A DNA stretch of 24,244 nucleotides. Origin: Bacteroidota bacterium. Lineage in GTDB: Bacteria; Bacteroidota; Ignavibacteria; Ignavibacteriales; Ignavibacteriaceae. Both the position numbers and the translations under genes were made by a program. The notes beneath the pieces were generated by a model, which was not told the origin of the DNA, made no database searches, and saw only the letters and a program-made list of their open reading frames with translations. Positions within the stretch are counted from its first letter, which is position 1. Every line of letters begins with the position of its first letter. The stretch spans positions 1 through 24,244 of the forward strand of contig JAEXTA010000245.1 in the NCBI GenBank assembly GCA_023453665.1, in the 5' to 3' direction. Shown here piece after piece: positions 15,835 to 23,785 of this stretch.

Positions 15835-16621
15835 TTATTTTTAATTCTTTTAAGATGTCTTTTGTTATTTCAATCCTGGACTTTGCAAAATTATCACCGG
15901 CCGGATCTTTCTTTTCGATATTGGTTGCAAAAAAGTAAACATTGTTTCCTTTTTCAATAAAACCAACATACCAGCCGTAATTTATATTCTCAATATCTCC
16001 CCATCCTGTTTTTGCATAAAGTTTATACGAAGCAGTTTCTTCTGCCAGCATTATACTTTTCACAATATCAATAGATCGTTTTGAAAAATCTAAATCATAA
16101 TTATAAAATCTCTTTAGAAAATTTATTTGTCCTATTTGTGAAATTCTTAAATCACCATCTAACCAGAAACGGTCAATGCCTCCGGAAATATTTTCATTGC
16201 CGTAATGTTCCTGTTCAATAAATTTTTTCATTCTTTCATAACCGATTCTGCGGGCGAGTTCCTGGTAATACCACACTGTAGAATTTTTAAAAGCGGTTTT
16301 CATGTCCTGGTCTTTGTTCCATGATTCTACCCATCGTTTTTCACCATCCCACTTGAACACTTCATACTCATCTTTTATAATACCTGCTTCAAGTGCTGCA
16401 AGTGAATTAAATATTTTAAACGTGGAAGCCGGAATAAACTGCTTTTCACATCTTTGTTTGTTGTGATAAAAATATTCATTCTTATTCAAATCATACATAA
16501 CAAATGAACCGGTTACTTCGTACTTCGCAAAAAATTTTTCAAATCGTTTAAATTCATTTTTTTCTTGTTGAGAAAAGGATGATATACTAACGACCAAAAT
16601 TATTAAGAAAATTTTTTTCAT
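15827..16621 (-). CDS. Class D (OXA-type) beta-lactamase family protein
   Basis: 264 residues, the usual class D length, with a signal peptide (1-18). All class D motifs are present in order: PASTFK with nucleophile S66 and K69 (carboxylatable Lys), the S-x-V motif S114-T115-V116, YGN at 140-142, FWLDG with W153 (the Trp that stabilises the carboxy-Lys), KTG at 204-206, and GWYVG. It should act in the periplasm, either as a beta-lactam hydrolase or a penicillin-binding relative. No mobile element flanks it, so it looks like an intrinsic chromosomal gene. The next gene downstream overlaps it by eight bases. Confidence 0.9.
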   Translation of the reverse strand: MKKIFLIILVVSISSFSQQEKNEFKRFEKFFAKYEVTGSFVMYDLNKNEYFYHNKQRCEKQFIPASTFKIFNSLAALEAGIIKDEYEVFKWDGEKRWVESWNKDQDMKTAFKNSTVWYYQELARRIGYERMKKFIEQEHYGNENISGGIDRFWLDGDLRISQIGQINFLKRFYNYDLDFSKRSIDIVKSIMLAEETASYKLYAKTGWGDIENINYGWYVGFIEKGNNVYFFATNIEKKDPAGDNFAKSRIEITKDILKELKIIE

Positions 16622-16650
16622 TTTTAAATAGATGGGAATTTGAAATAATT

Positions 16651-16688
16651 AGAGATGACATCCCTGAAAAAGATGTCATCTCTTTTTT
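16651..16688. terminator. Perfect 12-bp hairpin between pta and the beta-lactamase gene
   Basis: AGAGATGACATC (16651-16662) pairs with GATGTCATCTCT (16672-16683) around 9 bases. It follows the pta stop on the minus strand and probably ends that transcript. The T run, however, is on the plus strand (16683-16688); on the minus strand the tail is only moderately T-rich. Confidence 0.6.
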
Positions 16689-16701
16689 GAAATAGATAAA
16701 A

Positions 16702-17679
16702 CTAACTCATCAAGGCAGCTATAGCAGCGGTGTTAACAATATCATCAACACTGCAGCCGCGGCTTAAATCGAAATAAGGTTTTTTCAATCCCTGAACCAT
16801 TGGTCCGACTGCTTCTGCTTTACCGAGTCTTTGTGCAATTTTGTACCCGATGTTTCCTGCATTCAGATCAGGGAATACAAGTACGTTTGCTCTTCCGGCA
16901 ACACTGCTTCCCGGGGATTTTTTCTTTCCAATTGAATCTACAATCGCTGCGTCAAACTGTAGTTCACCGTCAATATTCAGATCAGGGCGTTTAGTTTTTG
17001 CTATGTTTGTTGCACTAACAACCTTATCAACTAATTCGTGAGTTGCGCTGCCTTTTGTTGAGAATGATAACATTGCTACATAAGGTTCTTCGCCGGTAAG
17101 TTTTTTGTGATTGTCTGCTGTTGTAACTGCAATATCAGCAAGCTGGTTTGCATCCGGATTTGGAACTACTGCACAATCTGCAAAACTATAATTCCTGTCA
17201 GGGAATAACATTAAAAAGAAACTTGATACAATTGAAATGCCTTCCGGCATTCCAACAACCTGTATTCCTGCTTTCATTACATCTGCAGTTGAAGCTGTTG
17301 AACCGGCAACACTTCCATCAACAATTCCTTCTCTTACCATCATAGCGGCAAAAAAGAGGTCACGTTTCATGGTCGTTTTAGATTCTTCAATAGTAATTCC
17401 TTTTTTCTTTCTGAGGTTGAAATACAAATTGGCAAAGTCACTAAACTTATCGGATTTCTCCTGGTCAATGATCCTGACACCGTTCAAATCTACGCCAAGA
17501 TTTTTTGCGTCCTGACGGATTTTTTCTTCATTGCCTAAAGTTATAACCGAAACAATTTTTTCTTTGGTTAAGATTTGGGCTGCTTTTAAAACTCTTTCAT
17601 CGTGTGATTCGGGAAGTACAATTGTTTTTTTTCTTCCCGCAGAGTTCGATTTGATTTGTTTGAGTAATTCTAATTCCAT
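16702..17679 (-). CDS. pta: Phosphate acetyltransferase
   Basis: 325 residues, the length of the short single-domain Pta. AGGGAGAATAA precedes the ATG. Family signatures include IVLPESHDERVLKAA (20-34), the catalytic-core segment DGSVAGSTASTADVMKAG, SSFFLMLFPD, FADCAVVPNPDANQLADIA and PMVQGLKKPYFDLSRGCS near the C-terminus. It converts acetyl-CoA plus phosphate to acetyl phosphate plus CoA in the cytoplasm. No acetate kinase gene is in the window, so its partner must lie elsewhere. Butyryl or propionyl specificity cannot be excluded, but the sequence fits acetyltransferase best. Confidence 0.93.
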   Translation of the reverse strand: MELELLKQIKSNSAGRKKTIVLPESHDERVLKAAQILTKEKIVSVITLGNEEKIRQDAKNLGVDLNGVRIIDQEKSDKFSDFANLYFNLRKKKGITIEESKTTMKRDLFFAAMMVREGIVDGSVAGSTASTADVMKAGIQVVGMPEGISIVSSFFLMLFPDRNYSFADCAVVPNPDANQLADIAVTTADNHKKLTGEEPYVAMLSFSTKGSATHELVDKVVSATNIAKTKRPDLNIDGELQFDAAIVDSIGKKKSPGSSVAGRANVLVFPDLNAGNIGYKIAQRLGKAEAVGPMVQGLKKPYFDLSRGCSVDDIVNTAAIAALMS

Positions 17680-17917
17680 TTATTCTCCCTGTTAAAAAGT
17701 TCTTTCCAAACTTACGAAAAATATGTAATAACAGCCTTTTAAAACACTTTCTGCCAGTTAAAAATTTAATAGTTAATAGCCGGCAATAAATGGTCTGATC
17801 ACCTTATAGAGAATTATTTCAGCTAAAGTAAAATTAAACCACAAAACACTTGTATTTGGCTTAAATAACATTGATTTTTGCGACTAAAAGCGATAGATTC
17901 ACGTTCCAAATTTTAAT

Positions 17918-18619
17918 ATGATAGCTGAAAATTTTCAGATAGTTAAAGACCGGATAGCTAAAAAATGTTCGGAAATAAGCAGAAATCCCGCTGAAATTAA
18001 GCTTATCGCTGTTTCAAAAAATTTTGGTGTAAAGGAAATTCTTGAAGCAAAAAATGCCGGTGCTTTTCAGTTTGGTGAAAACCGGGCTCAGGAATTAAAA
18101 AGCAAATTTGATGAACTGGGGAAACAGGTAACCTGGCACTTCATTGGTAACCTGCAAAGAAATAAAGTTAAGTATATTGTTGGTTGTGCTGAGTATATTC
18201 ACTCAATGGATTCTTTTCTTCTTGCTTCAGAAATTGAAAAACGTGCAATCAAAAGCGGGATAATTCAAAAAGTTCTTTTACAGATAAAAACATCTGAGGA
18301 AGAATCTAAGTCAGGTTTAACAGACCTGACTGAGGCAAGAGAAATTTTGAAATTTTGTAAACAGTCATCTAATCTTGAATTAAAAGGATTGATGACAATT
18401 GCTGCATTAACTGAAGATGAAAAACTGATAAGAGAGAGTTTCAGGTATTTGAGAAAACTAAAAGATGAATTTAATTCCGAAGGTAATGAACTAAATGAAC
18501 TTTCAATGGGAATGACAGGCGATTTTGAAATTGCAATTGAAGAAGGTGCAACAATGTTAAGGATAGGTTCAGCAATATTTGGTACACGTGATTATTCAAT
18601 TAACCGGAAAGAATCATGA
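17918..18619 (+). CDS. YggS/PLPBP family pyridoxal-phosphate homeostasis protein
   Basis: 233 residues. The TIM-barrel family signatures are LIAVSKNFGVKEI with the PLP-binding Lys K34, FGENRAQELKSKF, WHFIGNLQRNKVKYI, HSMDS, LKGLMTIA, and LSMGMTGDFEIAIEEGATMLRIGSAIFG at the C-terminus, which binds the PLP phosphate. These proteins bind PLP without catalysis and keep B6 vitamers and amino acid pools balanced; in Firmicutes the homologue is ylmE, next to division genes. It is the first gene of the cluster and overlaps divIVA by four bases (ATGA). Confidence 0.94.
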   Translation: MIAENFQIVKDRIAKKCSEISRNPAEIKLIAVSKNFGVKEILEAKNAGAFQFGENRAQELKSKFDELGKQVTWHFIGNLQRNKVKYIVGCAEYIHSMDSFLLASEIEKRAIKSGIIQKVLLQIKTSEEESKSGLTDLTEAREILKFCKQSSNLELKGLMTIAALTEDEKLIRESFRYLRKLKDEFNSEGNELNELSMGMTGDFEIAIEEGATMLRIGSAIFGTRDYSINRKES

Positions 18620-19152
18620 AAATATCACCGCAAAGTTTGAAGAAACAGGAATTCAACAAATCAATGCGCGGTTATGATAAAGATGAAGTGCATGCATTCC
18701 TTGATAAACTTGCAGATGAAATTGAAGAACTTCAGACCGAACACGAAAAAATTAAAACTGAATATGAATCATCTTCAGCGGAATTAATCAGATTGCAGCA
18801 GCTTGAAAAAAATCTGAACGATGCAATTGAAAACGCACATGAAACTGCAGCTAAAAATATTGAGTCTTCCAAAAGACAGGCTTCACTTATGATTAAGGAA
18901 GCTGAAATCAAAGCTGCACAGATACTTGATAACGCAAGACAAACATCTGACGAAATGCGGACTGCGGTGATTAACCTTAGAGAAGAAAAAGATATGATCG
19001 TTGCCAAACTGAAAGCAATGATAAATACGCAGGCTAAACTTCTCGAAATGAAAGTTGAAGAGTCTGACAAAGAAACCGTTGAAGTGACAAAATCAAGTTC
19101 AACTAAAAAAGTAGATATTGATATAGATAACATCGTTAATAAACTTTTATAA
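18616..19152 (+). CDS. divIVA: DivIVA family coiled-coil protein
   Basis: 178 residues. The N-terminal membrane-curvature domain shows the family signature LKKQEFNKSMRGYDKDEVHAFLDKLADEIEEL (about 8-40). A long coiled coil rich in Glu/Lys/Ala runs to about residue 145 (RQASLMIKEAEIKAAQIL), then a short charged tail ends in VDIDIDNIVNKLL. DivIVA proteins assemble at poles and septa and recruit partners for division or growth. Its start overlaps the yggS stop and its stop overlaps the PNP start (TAATG), so the three are translationally coupled. Confidence 0.85.
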   Translation: MKISPQSLKKQEFNKSMRGYDKDEVHAFLDKLADEIEELQTEHEKIKTEYESSSAELIRLQQLEKNLNDAIENAHETAAKNIESSKRQASLMIKEAEIKAAQILDNARQTSDEMRTAVINLREEKDMIVAKLKAMINTQAKLLEMKVEESDKETVEVTKSSSTKKVDIDIDNIVNKLL

Positions 19153-19973
19153 TGAATAATTTAAAAGAAAAAATTCAGGAAACTCTTTCAGTTATAAGAT
19201 CGAAAACAAAAAATGATTTTCCTGTTGGAATAATTCTCGGAACCGGTCTTGGCGGACTTGTTAAGGAAATTAAAATAGATCATGAAATTGATTATGCCGA
19301 ACTCCCTCATTTCCCTTTATCTACTGTTGAATCACACCATGGAAAATTAATTCTCGGTTCAATAGGGAATAAAAAAGTTGTAGCAATGCAGGGTCGGTTT
19401 CATTACTACGAAGGTTATACTATGCAGCAGATAACCTATCCAGTAAGAGTAATGAAATTTCTTGGTGTAACAAATCTTCTTGTTTCCAATGCATGCGGAG
19501 GAATGAATCCTATTTATAAACGGGGAGATTTAATGTTGATGGTTGATCACATAAATCTGCTTGGCGATAACCCGCTTATAGGAAAAAATGAAGATGAACT
19601 TGGTCCGCGTTTTCCGGATATGAGTGAACCATACAGTTATCACCTGATTAATATTGCAGAAGAAGTTGCACTCGACAATAAAATAAAAATTCAAAAAGGT
19701 GTTTATGTCGCTGTGCCTGGACCAAATCTCGAAACAAAAGCAGAATACAGGTTTTTAAGGGCAATAGGCGCTGACGTTGTTGGCATGTCAACAATCCCCG
19801 AAAATATTGTAGCGAATCATATGGGGATGAAAGTACTTGGAATGAGTATTATTACAGATGAATGTTTTCCTGATTCATTAAAGCCTGTTAATGTTCAGGA
19901 GATAATAGCGGCTGCTATGGCGGCTGAACCTAAAATGACATTAATAATGAAAGAAGTAATAAAGAGAATCTAA
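19152..19973 (+). CDS. Purine nucleoside phosphorylase (trimeric PNP/MTAP family)
   Basis: 273 residues, the normal length for trimeric class I PNP. Motifs are GIILGTGLGGLVKEI, ELPHFPLSTVESHHGKL, VAMQGRFHYYEGY (phosphate/ribose site), SNACGGMNPIYKRGDLML, VPGPNLETKAEYR and VVGMSTIPENIVANHMGMKVLG. It cleaves purine nucleosides with phosphate to base and ribose-1-phosphate in salvage. The segment SIITDEC has Asp where human PNP has the base-contacting Asn (ITN), so 6-oxopurine specificity is not certain; MTAP-type enzymes have Asp there. It is followed one base later by the next gene. Confidence 0.9.
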   Translation: MNNLKEKIQETLSVIRSKTKNDFPVGIILGTGLGGLVKEIKIDHEIDYAELPHFPLSTVESHHGKLILGSIGNKKVVAMQGRFHYYEGYTMQQITYPVRVMKFLGVTNLLVSNACGGMNPIYKRGDLMLMVDHINLLGDNPLIGKNEDELGPRFPDMSEPYSYHLINIAEEVALDNKIKIQKGVYVAVPGPNLETKAEYRFLRAIGADVVGMSTIPENIVANHMGMKVLGMSIITDECFPDSLKPVNVQEIIAAAMAAEPKMTLIMKEVIKRI

Positions 19974-19974
19974 C

Positions 19975-20586
19975 ATGAAAAAAGGAAGATTGTTCAATTA
20001 CTTTGTTGTATTAATTCTCGGTTTGCTGATGTTTGTATCGAACTTTCTTAACACCAGCATATTTACTTTTGGGGATAATAGTTTTGCAGTGTGGTTTGTT
20101 ATTTCAATCTTATGTTTTGCCTGCGGATGGTATATTGACAAAACACTTGGCTGGCAGTTTGGCGGTAAAGTAGTTTTTGCAATGATTATAGCAGCTACAT
20201 TTATAAGCATTCTTGCAATTACATTTTTCCAGGAATATTTCGGAAGCAGCGACCTGATTGCAGAAAACCTTATCCTTTACAGTTTGAGAAATATAACATT
20301 AGGTTCAATGGCAATATTCGGGATGGCAATAGTTGAGATTCTTTCGCTACAAAAAGAAATGTTATTGCTAAAAGAAAAGAACAAAGTTTTTGAAGACATG
20401 ACAATCGATGCAAAAAAAGAAGCTGAGATCGAAGTTCGTGAGGCAAAAGTAAAAGCAGAGAAAATTCTTAATGATGCAGATCTTGATTCAAGAAATATCC
20501 TGATGATGAAAGAAAAAATCGAAAGAGAATTAAAAGAATTTATACAGGCAGAAAAAGACCTGATAAAGAAATACGAAAATCTTTAA
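19975..20586 (+). CDS. Membrane protein with cytoplasmic DivIVA-like coiled coil
   Basis: 203 residues. Four membrane segments lie at about 8-28, 39-55, 64-84 and 104-122. A coiled coil rich in Glu/Lys follows (about 124-203), including EAEIEVREAKVKAEKILNDA. That resembles the DivIVA coil in this cluster (KEAEIKAAQILDNA), so the two may interact or be related. The ATG follows the PNP stop by one base. I do not recognise a named family. A role in envelope or division organisation is inference from context. Confidence 0.72.
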   Translation: MKKGRLFNYFVVLILGLLMFVSNFLNTSIFTFGDNSFAVWFVISILCFACGWYIDKTLGWQFGGKVVFAMIIAATFISILAITFFQEYFGSSDLIAENLILYSLRNITLGSMAIFGMAIVEILSLQKEMLLLKEKNKVFEDMTIDAKKEAEIEVREAKVKAEKILNDADLDSRNILMMKEKIERELKEFIQAEKDLIKKYENL

Positions 20587-20616
20587 AGTAATTTTAGTTG
20601 AAAGTAGTTCGCAGAA

Positions 20617-23600
20617 ATGTTCAAACAGAATTTAGATAAAGCCGGTTACCCTGAAATTGAAGAAAGAATTTTAGAGTTCTGGAAACAAAATAAAATTTTT
20701 GAAAAAAGTGTAACGTCAAAAGATGTTTCAAAATCATTCACTTTTTATGAAGGTCCACCAACCGCCAATGGCAAGCCGGGAATCCATCACGTTATGGCCC
20801 GTACACTCAAAGACCTTGTATGCCGCTATAAAACATTGCAGGGTTATAAAGTTGAAAGAAAAGCAGGCTGGGATACGCACGGACTTCCGGTTGAAATTGA
20901 AGTTGAAAAGAAACTCGGTATAAAACATAAAAGTGAAGTTATTGAATACGGAATTGAAAAATACAACCAGGCTTGCCGCGAATCTGTTTTTACCTACTTA
21001 GACCTCTGGGAAAAAATGACAACCCGGATGGGTTACTGGGTTGATCTTGATTCGGCTTATATAACACTTACCAATAATTATATTGAATCCGTCTGGTGGG
21101 CGCTAAAAACACTTTTTGATAAAGGACTAATTTATAAAGATTATAAAATTGTTCCGCAGGATCCTAAATCAGAAACAGTTCTTTCATCACACGAACTTGC
21201 ACTTGGATACCGCGAAACTAAAGACCCGTCTGTTTATGTTCTCTTCAAAATAAAAAATAAAGATGAACACTTTCTTGTTTGGACAACAACCCCGTGGACG
21301 CTGATATCTAACGTTGCCCTTGCAGTCGGTTCTGATGTTGACTACGTGAAGATAAAAAACAAAGGAAAAGTTTTTATACTAGCCAAAGCCCGTTTAAGTG
21401 TTATTGATGATGAATATGAAATCCTTGAAGAGATGAAAGGCTCATCACTTGAAGGGACAGATTACGAACAACTGATGCCTTATTGCAGTGTTGATAAAAA
21501 AGCCTTTTATGTTGTAAGCGGTGATTTTGTTTCTACCGAAGATGGATCCGGAATCGTTCACATTGCCCCTGCATTTGGTGCTGATGATTACGAGTTGTCA
21601 AAGAAGTTTGGCTTGCCAATGCTTCAGCCGGTTACACGCGGCGGTTTATTCACAAAAGAAGTAACCGACTTTGAAGGACAGTTTGTTAAAGATGCTGATA
21701 AAGACATCATTATCAAACTGAAAGAGGAAGGTAAACTTTATAAGAAAGAAACAATCGTTCACTCATATCCTTTCAGCTGGCGACATGAAAATGTTCCTGT
21801 GATTTATTATGCAAGAGAGTCCTGGTTTATCCGCACAACTGAAATTGCAAACCGGATGGTTCAGTTGAATAAAACAATCAACTGGCAGCCGCCTGAAGTC
21901 GGCTCAGGAAGATTCGGCAACTGGCTAGAAGAAAATAAAGACTGGGCTTTGTCACGCGACAGATTCTGGGCAACACCGTTACCAATATGGTTAAGTGAAG
22001 ATGGTGATGCATTTGCAGTCGGAAGTATTGAAGAGCTTAAAAAAGGTTTCATTGAAGAAAATGGCAAACGAATTCCGGTTAAGGATGTTGCTGATATAGA
22101 TCTTCACAAACCTTTTGTTGACAAAATATTTTTTGAACGCGACGGTAAAATTTTTAAACGTACACCCGAACTGATTGATGTATGGTTTGATTCAGGCGCA
22201 ATGCCATTTGCACAATATCATTATCCTTTTGAAAATAAAGAATGGTTCGAAAAGAATTTCTTCCCCTCTGATTTTATTTGCGAAGGAATTGACCAGACAA
22301 GAGGATGGTTTTACACACTTCACGCAATATCAACAATGTTGTTTGACAGTGTGGCTTACAAAAATGTAATTGTGAACGAACTAATTCTCGATAAGAACGG
22401 TTTGAAAATGTCAAAATCAAAAGGCAACACAGTTGATCCGTTTATGCTTTTTGATAAGTACGGTGCCGACGCGACACGCTGGTATCTTGTAACTAACAGT
22501 CCGCCCTGGAGACCAACATTATTTGATGAGGAAGGATTAGTTGAAGTTCAAAGAAAATTCTTTGGAACACTTGTCAACACATACTCATTTTTTGCTTTGT
22601 ATGCAAACATTGATAAGTTCAACGCATCAGAAGAATCTGTTCCATATACTGAACGACCCGAAATAGATCGCTGGATCATTTCTAAACTAAACTCACTCAT
22701 TAAAGAGTATGAAGAGTTTATGGATAATTATGATGTTACAAAAGCGGCTAGAGCAGTTTCCACTTTTACGATCGACCATCTTTCAAACTGGTATGTACGA
22801 AGATGCAGAAGAAGATTCTGGAAATCTGAAATGAACCGGAATAAACTTTCCGCTTACCAGACTTTATATGAATGCCTGATTAAGGTAGCAAAACTGACTT
22901 CTCCGTTTGCACCTTTCATATCCGAAGAATTATTTCTTAGCCTTAATTCTGTGACGGGTCAGGATAAATTTGAATCAGTTCATCTTTCAGATTTTCCGCA
23001 AGCCGGTTACAGGGATGCTGCTCTGGAAGATAAAATGGAAATGGCACAAAAGGTTGTCTATCTTACAAGATCAATGCGTGCTAAATCAAATCTTAAAATC
23101 CGGCAACCGCTTTTAAAGATAATAGTGGTTGCAGATAAAAGTAAAAAAGATGCGCTTGAAAACATGAAAGATGTAATTCTTGATGAAGTAAACATTAAAG
23201 AGTTAATCGTACTTGATGATGATTCAGGAATTGTTAACAAAAGTGCAAAAGGAAACTTCAAAGCGATAGGTCCAAAATTCGGAAAGAAGGTTAATCCCGT
23301 TGCAAACCGTATCAAAACAATGACAAAAGAAGAAATTTCTTTACTGGAAAAAGAAGGAAGTATAAAGATCAATCTGGATGGTGAAGAAATTGAAATCCTT
23401 AAAACCGATGTTGAGATAATCAGCACAGAAATAGAAGGCTGGGTTGTTGAAAGTGAGGAAGGAGTTACAATAGCACTTGACACTGAGCTGAATGATGAAC
23501 TTATTGCAGAAGGATTTGCACGTGAGTTTGTTAACCGTGTTCAGAATATGAGAAAAGACGCCGGGTTTGAAGTTACAGACAGAATTAAAATAAAATTTAC

Positions 23601-23769
23601 TTCTGATTCAAAATTAAATGATGCAATAAAATTATTTCATGACTATATTTCCAATGAAACACTTGCAGATATTATTAAAGAGGAAATGAATACAAACGGG
23701 GGAGTTAATCAAAACTGGAAAATCGGGGAGTATGACTGCTCCATTCAAATTGAAAGGGTAAATACCTAA
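20617..23769 (+). CDS. ileS: Isoleucyl-tRNA synthetase, GIHH-motif type
   Basis: 1050 residues, a full-length class I enzyme. The N-terminal active-site region is FYEGPPTANGK then PGIHHVMART, so the class signature HIGH is replaced by GIHH (55-58). The CP1 editing domain carries VWTTTPWTLISNVALAVG (221-238) and GSGIVHIAPAFGADDYE (310-325). Further on are EGIDQTRGWFYTL and the KMSKS loop KMSKS (597-601). The anticodon-binding region follows, including SNWYVRRCRRRFWKSE. It charges tRNA-Ile in the cytoplasm. A T-box leader is not seen in the 30 bases before it. It is cotranscribed with the upstream genes. Confidence 0.96.
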   Translation: MFKQNLDKAGYPEIEERILEFWKQNKIFEKSVTSKDVSKSFTFYEGPPTANGKPGIHHVMARTLKDLVCRYKTLQGYKVERKAGWDTHGLPVEIEVEKKLGIKHKSEVIEYGIEKYNQACRESVFTYLDLWEKMTTRMGYWVDLDSAYITLTNNYIESVWWALKTLFDKGLIYKDYKIVPQDPKSETVLSSHELALGYRETKDPSVYVLFKIKNKDEHFLVWTTTPWTLISNVALAVGSDVDYVKIKNKGKVFILAKARLSVIDDEYEILEEMKGSSLEGTDYEQLMPYCSVDKKAFYVVSGDFVSTEDGSGIVHIAPAFGADDYELSKKFGLPMLQPVTRGGLFTKEVTDFEGQFVKDADKDIIIKLKEEGKLYKKETIVHSYPFSWRHENVPVIYYARESWFIRTTEIANRMVQLNKTINWQPPEVGSGRFGNWLEENKDWALSRDRFWATPLPIWLSEDGDAFAVGSIEELKKGFIEENGKRIPVKDVADIDLHKPFVDKIFFERDGKIFKRTPELIDVWFDSGAMPFAQYHYPFENKEWFEKNFFPSDFICEGIDQTRGWFYTLHAISTMLFDSVAYKNVIVNELILDKNGLKMSKSKGNTVDPFMLFDKYGADATRWYLVTNSPPWRPTLFDEEGLVEVQRKFFGTLVNTYSFFALYANIDKFNASEESVPYTERPEIDRWIISKLNSLIKEYEEFMDNYDVTKAARAVSTFTIDHLSNWYVRRCRRRFWKSEMNRNKLSAYQTLYECLIKVAKLTSPFAPFISEELFLSLNSVTGQDKFESVHLSDFPQAGYRDAALEDKMEMAQKVVYLTRSMRAKSNLKIRQPLLKIIVVADKSKKDALENMKDVILDEVNIKELIVLDDDSGIVNKSAKGNFKAIGPKFGKKVNPVANRIKTMTKEEISLLEKEGSIKINLDGEEIEILKTDVEIISTEIEGWVVESEEGVTIALDTELNDELIAEGFAREFVNRVQNMRKDAGFEVTDRIKIKFTSDSKLNDAIKLFHDYISNETLADIIKEEMNTNGGVNQNWKIGEYDCSIQIERVNT

Positions 23770-23785
23770 ATAAGGAGACCGACAG

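Noticed and set aside
17680..17917. Possible regulatory RNA or sigma-54 promoter in the pta/yggS divergent spacer
   Set aside because: No stable hairpin or -24/-12 element with correct spacing was found; TGGC at about 17859 is followed by TTG three bases too far away.
18732..19133. Minus-strand Ser/Ile-rich reading frame of 133 codons
   Set aside because: It is the antisense shadow of the DivIVA coiled coil.
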